Source of the DNA: Amyelois transitella
Taxonomy: Eukaryota; Arthropoda; Insecta; Lepidoptera; Pyralidae
Assembly (NCBI RefSeq): GCF_032362555.1
Contig: NC_083511.1
Location: 10,106,001-10,170,000 of the forward strand
Direction: 5' to 3'
Length of the DNA: 64,000 nucleotides
Position numbers and translations under genes: made by a program
In this document: positions 47,563 through 59,200 of the stretch, one piece after another
Numbering within the stretch: position 1 is the first letter of the stretch
Layout: each line of letters starts with the position of its first letter
The notes under the pieces: generated by a model
Seen by the model: only the letters and a program-made list of their open reading frames with translations
Told to the model about the DNA's origin: nothing
The model's database searches: none

Positions 47563-49446
47563 ATGGCGGCTGTCTCTGAAACAGCCGATATGACGATTCA
47601 GAAGAATTCACAGATTTTAGTAAATGTGGAAGAGGCATTAGCAGATTTAATTGTGGTCTCTTATTGTAGTGAAAACAAAAAATTCCAAGGAATACTCTTG
47701 GATTCCCAGAAAGGGTAGGTTTCGTTCTTTTCTTATCCAATTCGATATCGATTAATGCTTGGAACTTGTTATTTTTAAGTGTATTCTTTCGTAATTTTCA
47801 GTAATTTACCTTTTGGAGTATACAGTTTACATCCGGCATTTAGTAAAAAACCAGAAACTGCCAATAGTGACAATGATAAGCTACATTCCGTTAGTCAAAG
47901 GTTCACGTACCAAGAACCAAGTTATGCTAGTGAGATCACACAGAAGTCAAAAAAACCTGGTCCCAAGGCCAAAGCACAGAGACAGAAGATGACAGTAAGG
48001 TTAAGACCCCGCAAGGTTTTGTGTTCTAATTGCAAAGGGATTTGCAATGATAACAGTGAAAATGTGGACGTGTCTAGAAAACGCAAATTAGATTCAGATG
48101 ACGACACCGCTCGTGAAGCCTCTGAGTCATCTTCTGTGGAAAAGAAATTCCTAATGGGCAGCATGCTGATACCTAAACTATCGAGGCTTCACCCTCATGA
48201 AATAACCAGTGCCATAAAAGGCTCTAAAACTAATAAGGCTAGTGAAAAATCAATAAGTAAAAGTAAAGGGGATAAATGTAATGTCAATGAAAAGACAACT
48301 CAGGAACTTGCATTTGTTGGTGTACCAGAGAGTGACATATCTGATAAAGAAATGAAAGATGAGAATGAGAACGGCACTGATGTATCATTTAGTTCCATGT
48401 TTCCTAGTGCTCGTAGACTAAAAATTTGTTTTGGAGAAGGAGAAGGCACTGTGGTTAAAATACCTCCTCCTTCTGGAGACTTTAATGAAGACTCTGGTGT
48501 ATCATGTGATATGTCTAAACCCCCAAAACCAGACTTGAAAGCAGCTAAAAAAGCAATGAAAAGAGCTAAAAGACAAGCAAAGAAAAGTGCAGATAAAACT
48601 GGTACAGACAGTTATACTCAATCACCCAAACATATAGGAGCTTTATCACCTCGAAATAATATGTCAAACAACCAGCCAATTCTAGATCCTTTAGAAAAGA
48701 AACATAAGCACAAAGTTAAGCACAAAAAGAAGTATAAAGCACAAAAGAAACGAGATGAAAACACAAGTAAAAGTAATGAGGAGACTGTGAATTATTTTAG
48801 TGATATTAAAGATAATTGCTTCGATCAGAAGATGTCTATAAGTTTGAGGAGGTTAAGTAGCAATTCATACGAGCAGCAAGAGGAAGCTGAGAGTGATTCA
48901 GAAGACTGGGAAGGAGAGGTTGTGCCGGATTTTCCCGAGACTGCGGCGGAGAGTAGCGGTGGGAAGTTGATAAGAGTAGCACCGGGAGATATTGTCTGGG
49001 GCAAGGTAACTGGTTTCCCTTGGTGGCCCGGAAGAGTGCTAAGTGTTACTGCTGCATCAAAAGCGCATGTTGCGTGGTACGCATCTACAACTTCCTCATT
49101 GATGCCATGTGACAGTTTGAGCCCATTTTTAGAAGACTATAAGGTAAATTTTATTACTATTATTTTCTTAGTTCTAATCCCTATTTCCCTTTCTTTATTG
49201 TGAGAAAAAAGAAATTGTTTTTATTAAGAAACTTAAAACCATTTACATTGAGGAGAAAGTAAATTTTGTCACATATCCTTTCAGATACGCTTTAACAAGA
49301 AAAAGAGGGGTCCATACAAGGAAGCTGTAAGACTAGCAACAATTGAGGCTAAGAGGATAGAATCTCACACCGGTGATCCGCTGGCTAGTCCAACGCACCC
49401 AAATCTGTCCACAATGTCTCCACGTCCCATTGATGTGTTCTCATAA
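47563..49446 (+). CDS. PWWP2A/PWWP2B-like chromatin reader (complete, 3 exons)
   Basis: Exons 47563-47714, 47802-49143 and 49285-49446 join in frame into 551 aa, ending in TAA. The N-terminus (VNVEEALADLIVVSY then FQGILLDSQKG) matches the conserved opening of PWWP2 proteins. The middle is charged and low-complexity; it includes the PWWP2-type segment RLKICFGEGEGTVVKIPPP and lysine-rich tracts KKAMKRAKRQAKK and KHKHKVKHKKK. The PWWP domain starts near residue 441 (APGDIVWGKVTGFPWWPGRV, core FPWWP at 456-460). The last exon begins IRFNKKKRGPYKEAV, like the end of the PWWP2A domain. Family knowledge: vertebrate PWWP2A/B bind H2A.Z nucleosomes, H3K36-methylated chromatin and a NuRD subcomplex, all nuclear. 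Invertebrates usually have one PWWP2 gene, so A or B cannot be chosen. The second intron is short (141 nt). Confidence 0.9.
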
Positions 49447-52400
49447 AGTAATCTAGTAGGTTTACAAACCGAATTTCAAATACATGTGATATTATAAGGG
49501 TTTGTGTACATTTTTGATCAGGGCAGCACTGAACTATTCATTCTGTTACAAATTTCATTTGTTGAAGACATAAATCCTACTATACTTTCTTCATTTTTAA
49601 GTTTCTGTCCAACATATTTTGGCATTAACAATCCTGTGGGACTATTGAACCATGACAAAGCATGTCTTATTTTCTGTCACTTTCTACCTTATTTGTTGAC
49701 CACAGAGTTAGAGGTTCTCCCATACTGGGCGTCTTTCGAGTGTGTTTGTCAAGCTAGCGCCTACCTATATGACGCACACACTGTTAGGCCGCCGCTAAGT
49801 AGGCGCTCGAAAGACGCCCAGTTTGGGGGGAAGATAAGACATGATATGCCTTGTCAAAAATCGTGAATAATCCCGCATAGCTATCTTGGCGTTACATACA
49901 CCCAGATTTAGGTATGTAACAATTTTATGACTAAATTAAAAATGATAGTTTACTTAATTTTTTTCCTCGTATTGGAATGGTGCTGCCCTGTTATTATGTG
50001 GTGTGATTTAAAATATCAAAAAAAGCAAATGTTAATGTGGCCTATTCTTTCCTGCCATATTTTTGGTAAACATTAGAATGGCGCTGTTGAAATGACATAT
50101 CTTAGACAAACATTTAGATCTTGGTTTACACTGTATTTTTGTAATATTATTATTGTGATTTGTAATTTAGGTTTTGGTTTAATTATTGGCGAATTCACTG
50201 TTAGAAAAAGATACTAAAAACTTTTATGTCATTCACAAAATAATGAAATAGAATTTATATGTTTTTATTTCAGAACAATTTTGTCTCTCATTGTCATTCT
50301 AATGTGGACCAATATTGAGTTATCAGCATATTCTAAAAATTTTTGTAGCTATTAATCTTATCTTATATTAATGGCTGGGTGTCCTTTATACTTTTCAATT
50401 GTTATATGTTATTACTTATATCACAGTCCCTTACAGGGTAGACCGAGCCAACAGTCTCGAAAAGACTGAAACGCCACATTAAGCCTATGTGTTCGTGCAA
50501 TAAAAATCAGTTGTGGGTTAAATAAGCTTAAAAATTCTCTTCCTAACATTCATAATCAATTGATTGGTCAACAATTGGTCATACATTACACAAGTTTATT
50601 ACTTACAGTAAAAAAAAATGTATCCATACAATGGATGGATAAAAAAATCCTGCCTTTTGAACTTGAACACTGTCATCAAATTAAGTACCTAAATTGAGCA
50701 AGTTACGAGTATTAATGTGCATTCACACATGCCTGGCGATTTTTAATTCACTGCCTGACTAAAACTTTACAAAACTATCGCTGTTTCGCTTTTTACGTGA
50801 AACGGGACGGCGGCGATAGCTTTTCGCGCGTGTCAAGCTACTGGGGCTGAATTGGGAAAGTTCAGTGAACCTAACCCATGCTAGAAAAGGATTTTATTTA
50901 CACATGTATACAGTTGCCTGAACGAGCAGATATCCCCACGATGTTTCTCCTTATCATGAGAGCATGATAGTTTGCTTTATATATTTATAACTTTACTGTT
51001 TTGTCTTTAAATCAATGGGTTTACCATTCCTTTTATATAGTATAATATAATGCTCTCGGTATTGAATTTGAAAACTGATAAATATTAGAATTTTTTCTTA
51101 CTTTCAAATGTTTTTACAAATGACTTTATTTACAGTATTAAAATTAGTGGTTGCTTTTTTAAAAATATTACATATCTGAATTACTTTGTTTGTTTGAAAA
51201 CACACTTGATTAGTGCATAAAAAATAATATTTTTTGGAGCATAAACAAAAAATTTAAAAGTAGTTTTCGAAAATATTGTGCTTAAATTCGAAACCAAGAG
51301 ATTGAAATCATTGTTTTTTTTAATTGTTATTTATTTTTAAGGACTACAAATATTTCTATTTTTATATCCCAAATTATTCACTACTCTATTATGTATGATA
51401 TTTTGTTGATTGATCTTAATTTTTGTGTCACAGACATTTGTTTAATAGATGTTATTTTTGTATCTTTATTTTTAGCATGGTATATTGTTTCATCTTTATT
51501 GTTTATTTTCAAAATTACTCATTTATCCAAAAGTTGACTGTTGACAATATGTTTCAAGTTAACAGTTTGAACATGAACGTTAGTTGAAACATACAAGCTA
51601 GGAGCTGACTCCTAATCTATAATTTCGGATTGAAAAATTACCTGTTTTCGTTTTGCCTTCGTTTGTTCCTCATTTGTGTACTCACAAAGAGATGGAGGAA
51701 TACGAAAAAAAATTAAAGATCTATTTTTAAATTTTGCAATAGGGAGTGTGGCTTCCTATATGAATAGATTTTTCATCTCCATGACCACTTGGATATTTAC
51801 TGTGGTTTAGTTTACAAATTCTAGATTGTATAAATGCTAACTCAAAGAATTTACTCTTTCAATGTTTCATTGGGCTAGGTAACTTATTCTATATCGATAT
51901 TACATTAAACATTTTGTTTACAGATTTACATTTCAAATGCTAGATTATACGAACTCGGTGGCTCATCATTGCGAGATTCTGGACTTGATGTTGCCACTAA
52001 TATCAATTTTTCATTTACAAAGTACATTAATATTAATTTTACTCCCAAAATTATATTTTTATATTTATATACTCGGTTCATAAAGTAATTCTGCGAAGAC
52101 AAATATACTTATTAGGCCTACTAAAATATCTCGGTATCAAGACTAGTAACATAAACTAGGGTTTCAGAGTCTATAATTTTCATTACCTTCTTATTATTGT
52201 TTTTTTGATACTTTAAAATGAGGCAATGCAAAGTTCGTGTCATCTAGCTGTAATAGAAGAAATAAATTTTGCCAAAGACTTATGATCTTTGTCCTTAAAT
52301 TATTTAGATGTTCATTGCATATTAAAATGTGGTACCTTCTATCGTAAGTAGTTTTCTGCAATGTATCTATATAATGTTACAGGAACTGTATATTTTTCAA

Positions 52401-52480
52401 TAGAAATAAGTCTCAAGAAATACTGTTTTTTTATTTGGTAGCATATGCGAATGCGACTAATTTTGACCATGGTTATTTAA
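49447..52480 (+). other. Probable PWWP2 3'UTR and spacer
   Basis: No coding exon recognised. Contains a fold-back sequence at 49640-49870, a small family A piece at 50425-50485, a second-repeat hairpin near 50765-50835, and candidate AATAAA sites at 50499 and 52262. Otherwise AT-rich and unassigned. Confidence 0.45.
49725..49822. repeat. Perfect nested inverted repeat (fold-back or MITE core)
   Basis: 49724-49740 (ACTGGGCGTCTTTCGAG) is the exact reverse complement of 49806-49822, and AGCGCCTAC at 49756-49764 matches GTAGGCGCT at 49799-49807. Weaker symmetry (CATGTCTTAT on both sides) extends to about 49660 and 49850, so this may be a MITE. Confidence 0.8.
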
Positions 52481-52631
52481 TCATTCATACAAATTGTCAT
52501 CAAAATCGGTCAAGCGGCGGATATCATTGAACTCGTCATCAAAAACCTCCCTCTTAAGGGTTCTTAAAGTTTTGTGTTTGGTTCTCAGTGCGGACAAATA
52601 GTCATTATGCTTGATCTCACGGCAAGCCTGT
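52481..52631 (-). CDS. Possible terminal exon of an unrecognised minus-strand gene
   Basis: Following an acceptor-like CTGACACATCACAG, the minus strand reads about 50 codons to TGA at 52481-52483: QACREIKHNDYLSALRTKH, then KTLRTLKREVFDDEFNDIRR, then LTDFDDNLYE. The composition is balanced and coding-like, with no low complexity. No in-frame ATG and no upstream exon could be found, so it could be the last exon of a small gene, a gene fragment or chance. Function unknown. Confidence 0.3.
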
Positions 52632-52777
52632 CTGTGATGTGTCAGGTAACAAAACAAAACTTATGTAGTCATAGTGCGAGTGGTCTGTGCTGAAACCCCT
52701 TATGCCATCATCCTCTACGTCACGCTATTTTATTTGGACTCTGACTTCGATCACCGGCGTTCAATCTTATAAAAGTT

Positions 52778-52885
52778 TTCTTTCTTTCTTTTCTATATTA
52801 TGGCTTCCACCGGACTTTCGGTGATTCTGCCGGTTTGAAGAGACACGAAGTTACAAAATTGGGCGGTATAAAATCTGAAAGAAGG
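52778..52885 (+). repeat. Dispersed 110-bp repeat, copy 2
   Basis: Partner of 19771-19892; lies about 370 bp upstream of the haspin start codon. Confidence 0.7.
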
Positions 52886-53256
52886 TTAACAAATGTACAA
52901 ACACAACAAGTAGGTATTGTTAGTAAAAGTGAAGAAAAATTAATGATTATAATGTGTAGTGAGTGTGTAAGGTATACAAGTTATGCAAAACAAGGCTTAA
53001 AACAAAACTTATAAAAGTTATAAAGGGTGGCAACTGTGGCCGGTTATATTTTTGCCTATTTCGATTTAAAAACTTTTTGACAGTAATGACAGTATATTTT
53101 TTAAATTAATGTCAGTTTAGTTTGATTGACAGATGTTGACGCTACTCGAAGGCTTGTGGTGTTGTTTGTTTTGTTTTAGGAAATATTAATAATTTTGTTG
53201 TTGTGGCAAACGTACTATAAATTAATTAATTTTACTGTTTATATATTGCAATAAAT

Positions 53257-56200
53257 ATGCGAAGGACATACAGATCAAAAAAAGACGCCAGCGGAGCTCT
53301 AGATCATAAAGACGTGTTACTCGATGAGAAGAGTTCGGCATTTGATGCATTTTACATTCAAAATATCAAGCAAACTAAAAGAGAGGTATCTTCGGTTAAC
53401 TACCTAGCGGCTCCTCCTAGCAAAGTTCGTAAAAGAAAATATGTCAAACGTATAATAAAAGATCCGGAGCCACAGAAAGAATCCATTTTAGATTCGGTAT
53501 ACCTCACTCCTAACAAATCCCTCCGTGTAAATAAACCACTGGATCCTTTCGACCAGCTGCTAAATTCTCCCTCGACCCAACGAAATGATTCTCTAAGAGT
53601 GAACAGAGACAACCTGTTTTGTTATCAAAAGTAAGTTCTGCTTTTTTTTCTTTCCTCATGAGTGCATACTTCTTAAAGGGAATCTAATCTTTTTGTAATA
53701 TTTCAGAGTAACAAAAACATATCATAAGAAAAGACTGAATAAGTTGAAGAAATATAATTATTCCAGCAGTGATACTACTGGTAAGTAAAATTACCAGTTG
53801 AAAATTAATTTTTTTTTTAATTTTTATAAAAAATTATTCCTTTTTTCTCTTTTTTCTGTCATATAGTGTCAATTTATTTTATACTGAAAACAATTAATTT
53901 ATTTTCTATGTCTGCTACAGAATCTGATAAAGAGAATTTTGACAGCAGTAGAACACCAGACACATCAAACATAAAGAAGCATGAATTATTGATAGAAAAA
54001 CCTACAAAAAAAATTTCTACAAATTTGGACAAATCCATCAAAGACTTAGTTCAAAATTTTTCTCTTTTGAAAAAGGTTAGTCCTAAAACACCAGGAAAGA
54101 GTAACAACCCAATGAAACTTGTGAAGAACAGATTGACCTTCAATATACAGTCACCAATACTTCAAAGTTCCCCATTATGCAGTACACCTTTCAAAGAAAA
54201 ATATAGAGGAAAATCAATATACAATTTTTCCCCAATTCATGATAAAAATTTTAATGAGACTCTAGATATGGATGCATCTCAGAATAAAAGTAGTGATAGT
54301 ATTATATTTGTTGAAAAGAAAAGACTTAATTTATCTAACAAACAAGAAATAAGCATTTGCAAAGAAGTATGTAAATCACCAGTTTTTAAAACACCCGATA
54401 ACTATAAGGCCCCTAGCACTTCAATAGAAACAGGAAAAAATAATTTGATAAATTCTGTTAATGAGAAGACATGTGAAGCTGTACCACTTATTCTTTTAGA
54501 ACCAAAAAATAGTGCAGTATTAATTGAAGGGGAAGAAAATGATGAATCTCAGGTTCAAGAAGAAATAGAAAACCATAATTGTAATAAATCTTATAACAAA
54601 GTTGTATCCAGCATTGAAATAAGCTCTTTGCAGACCACAGAGATGGAACCATTTATGGGCTTTTCTAATAATGAACATGCTTTTAATGAAGGTGATCACA
54701 AAAATGATTCACACAATACACAAGGATTTGGTGAATCTGTAATGAAAGAGAGCAACAGGGATGAGTCTAGATTAGCATTAGATAGTATAAATAATTCTAA
54801 CTTATCACAATACAATCATTCATTGGAGACAAGTATTATGCTTTGCTCCAATGATGATCCTGAAAATGAAATAAATGAAGGAAGGTGTTCCGACAATCCA
54901 AAAGACAATACAGTTTTAGATAATAGTGTAAAGCTGTCTGAATCATTAGAAGAAGCTGGCAGTGACATTAGCAGAGAGAACGAAGATAATAACCTCAGTG
55001 AACAGTCTGCTAATAAATCATCAAATGATTTCAGTGATTTAGACACAAGTCAGTCACAAAATGTTACTATAGATCCTAAAGATGTGTATAAAGAAAATGA
55101 TGCTAGTCAAACTTCTGTAGACAAATCTTTAAGCCAAGAATCTGATAACCAATCACTTTATGATACTTGTGACAGTGGTGACACAACACAAGAAGATTCT
55201 TTTGATCGGAAATTGCCTATAGTTGAGTTAAATAGACTAAATAATTCTATATTTCAAAAGTATTATAATGATATGCCAAAATACGATGCAACAGAAAGAA
55301 GTGGAAGTTCTCAAGATAGTAAAGATTATGAGAGTGTTGATAATATTTCTGATCACTCTAACAAATCCATTGAAAGTTATAGCAACTCTGAAAATGTAAA
55401 ATCCATTGAATGTTCAAGTAACTCAGACAATGTACAAGAATTTTACAATTTAGATACATCTAATGATATTTCAGATGACAATGATTCTGATTCCAATAGT
55501 AACACTGATGAAGATAGATGCATAAGTTTTGTCACAACTAGAAGAAGAAATGAAGTAACAAACGATTCAATGATATTAGGATTTAACGATTCATATGAAA
55601 GTGTTAGTAATTCAGAATGTGATAAGACTGTGCTTAGCAATAATAGAAATAGTAATCGCAAGTCTGATTTAAATGAAGCTACGTTAGTTGTTAATGATAA
55701 GGAAAGTAGTAAAATTTTTGTACCAACAGAAGACATAGAACCTGTTGCAAAAAGAGCATCAAATGTTACTAGTAAAGTTGCAAGTGAAAGGGAGAGTTTC
55801 ATAAAAGCTGAGGAGCCTAAATATGAATTTGTAGAACCTAAACCATCCATAGTTTTACAACCAGGCAAGAAATGGGAACGCTCTTTGAGTATATATAGGA
55901 GAATGACTACAATGAATGATCATTTTGACAATTCTTTGCTGGAAGAAGAGCCAATGCAGTCTAAAGGAAGAAAGTACAGGCAGAGTGTTATTAATACTAT
56001 GGAACTGCAGGACAGAAGTGAGTTGATAACAATTTATTTATTATGTTATTGATAGAACTTTGTCGAGTTTCATTGAGGGGTATATTCACAAATATTGACA
56101 AGGTATAATAAGTAAATGTCTTCTTACTACGCTTTTTTTTATTCAAAATATATAAAGTTAGAAGAGAAGACATAATGAATGTCATGACAATTTTTTATGG

Positions 56201-59200
56201 TATAGAAGAGTGTAGGTTCAGTTTTGCAGTCTGGAGAGGATTTATGACAATTTTTTATGGTATAGAAGAGTGTAGGTTCAGTTTTGCAGTCTGGAGAGGA
56301 TTTAAAATACTTTCAATTTAGTAGTTTATTCACACATTTATCATACTGAAAAAGGAAAAAATCCTCAAAGATCATCATTTTGTTACTATTTAATGTTATT
56401 GACACAGATTTAAATAAATTTGCAATTATAAGCATATTTTCTGTCTTTACAAATTATTTTTTTTAAGGTCTATTTCAAAAAGATTTTTAATATGTCGCCT
56501 CTTTACTAGAATTATATCGTTTTCATAATATGTAGTGACCTAACACCTGTCACATCCATCCAAAGTTTCAGTGTAATGTCAGGTTTGTATTTTACCAGAA
56601 AAATTGAATTAACTTATAAAAGATAATAAAATAATGTCTATTTTCCTTGACAGGTATACTACACAATGAATCAATTAATAGTCGAAGGAGTACCTTTGTT
56701 TCCAAGCCTTGCAGGTCTACGATCAAGATTGTGAAAGTAAGTCAAATATCAATTTAATTTTATGGTATTTGATATGTTAATGCCTTTAACTTTTTGATTT
56801 AATTTACATAAATATTTCTGTACAGGAACCCAATAATTCCAGAACAAGTTTATGTGCTACAGCTGTATTTGATGACTTGAAAGGTATGTGACGACATTTT
56901 TATAAATTTTAGTTACTAAGTTATTTAAAAACTAGGTGCCTATAAGTTTAAAAATCTTCAACAAGTAATCGCAACAAATAGATCATTTGGTACCTAAGCG
57001 TAGAATTTTAATTTATAATCGTGGCTACACCATGAATAACCAGCCTACCTTTTTTTTTATTGTGGCATTTTGCGCATTTCATGGAAGACGCTTCGTCGTT
57101 TGTCGTTGTTTTAAGTAGAATTTAAACTTAAATCATGGCAACACCGTAAATAACCAACCAAGCTTTTTTATCTGTCCCATTCTGCGCATTTCGTGGATTT
57201 CGCGGAAGAAGACGCTTCGTTGGTCTTTGTCCATAATTTTATTTTATTTTTATTTATCAATCACGTGTTAAAATATTACTTGTAGTGTTATTTAATTACT
57301 ATTATCATTGAATAATAGTAGTGAGAACTTTACATTTGTGTAAAACTTTGTGTTTTTTACTCCAATTTGACTGCCATTTGTTATCCCTAACGGGATAATA
57401 GCTTGGTTCTGCGCCTTTGTTCGTCAAAAAGTGTCCAAAGCCAAGTGCATGCATCTTTCCCTGCAATACACAGGTTAGTTTCGTGATATTTGAGATAAAA
57501 CGATTGGCGTCTTGTGTGATTAATAAGTGGCGTCTACGTAACAAGAGTTACGCATAGCGAAAGTCGTCAACCCGTCACTTCCTTGTGTGTGTCATTTATC
57601 AACTTCGGATCTAAATGGGATGTTCTTTCCAGGATTTCTGAGCGAGGACTGTGATGAAACGATTGTTGAGTTATCTAAACTTTCAATCGCCGACTCGAAA
57701 CACGAGGTCACAGTTTTAGAAAACTTTCATGACACCGCGGGTCGAATCGCAACAGCAAGGGACTACGTCTTGCGACGCTGCAATCAGACAGAGGTCTTAC
57801 TGTTTGATGAATGCTATCCAGATACGTAAGTATCTAAATTTACTATGTTATCATTTACTATGTTATTATATCCACTTTAGTGGCGTGGCACTTTGACCTT
57901 GCTAAAATATGGCAAGCAAATGAAGTGGGTCATGCAAGCAAATGGTGGCATTGTTATTAAACGCCTTGGCATGATGCCGAATGTTTGTAGGTTTCTCTAA
58001 ATGTGGTTTCCGGCACTTTAGAATCACTTCATATTTTTTCCATGACTGTCGTAAAAAGGGACTAAGGTATAGGCTTATAAACTTTGAACTCATCTTGTAG
58101 GCCATCAATCTTTCAAGACTGCTGGCTCTGTCTACCCCGCTAGGGATGTATAGACGTGATAATATGAATGAATATACCTTTTTGTGAAAAGGTTCAAATG
58201 CAAAAGGAAGGATATAGGGAAAATATTAAAGTAAAATATAGATAAATCTCTTTATTGCACCAAAAGACTAAAACATGCAAAGCAGCACAAAACAGACAGA
58301 GATGGTACAAAGAATGCAATCTCTTCCAGTCAACCTTTGGGTGGAAGGAAACCAAAAAGTATGACTCATTTGGTTCATTAGAAGGAAATGAATCATACAA
58401 CCATTATTGATATTAAAATTTAGGTAGATAACTTTCGAATATACTTTAAAACACCTGTTGTCAGATGATTTCTAGAATTGGTGTCAATCTATTATACCTT
58501 CAAAAAAGGGTTTTATGTTCTTTTTTAGTAAAGATGACATAGTTTTTGTAAAGAATTTAGTTTTTTTTTTTTATTTAATAGATCTCTATGATACATACAT
58601 ACATATTATCATGTTTATATCCCTCGCAGGGAAGACACAGCCAATAGTCTTGAAAAGACCATAAGGCCGTGTTCAGCTGTATGGCTACATAATGGAATTG
58701 AGATTAAAATGGTGACAGGTTGCTAGACTATCATCTACAATAAGAATCCCAAGTTTATAGCCTTTCCCTTAGTCGCCTCTTACGTCCATCCACTGAACAG
58801 ATATAAATTGGTCTTATTTTGAAGTGCCGGAAATAGCATGGCATAGCTATAAAATTGATTTAATCATTTTTCATGGCCTTTGACCCAAGATAGTGAGTAT
58901 TTATAAAAGGTCAACTGGCAACTGAAAGTTATTTTTATTATTACCTTTGTAGATATAAATAATTTTGTGTTGTCATGTGACCACTTGGGTATTTTATCTG
59001 CTCTCATTAGTAGTATTATGTATGTCATAGCAATTTTAGTTCTTGTATAATGTTAATCTTCCGTTACCAATTGGGTGACTGATGGAAAGTATACACTAAA
59101 ACTATTAGGTTGTAGGAAGCTGAAATCTGATCATAGTAAAATAACAGATTTAAAAAAAACATTTCAATTTAGCTGTAAATTATTATATTTGGAATATTAC

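Noticed and set aside
55443..55868. 141-codon minus-strand ORF inside haspin
   Set aside because: Leu/Ser-rich antisense reading of the Asp/Asn/Ser-rich haspin exon.
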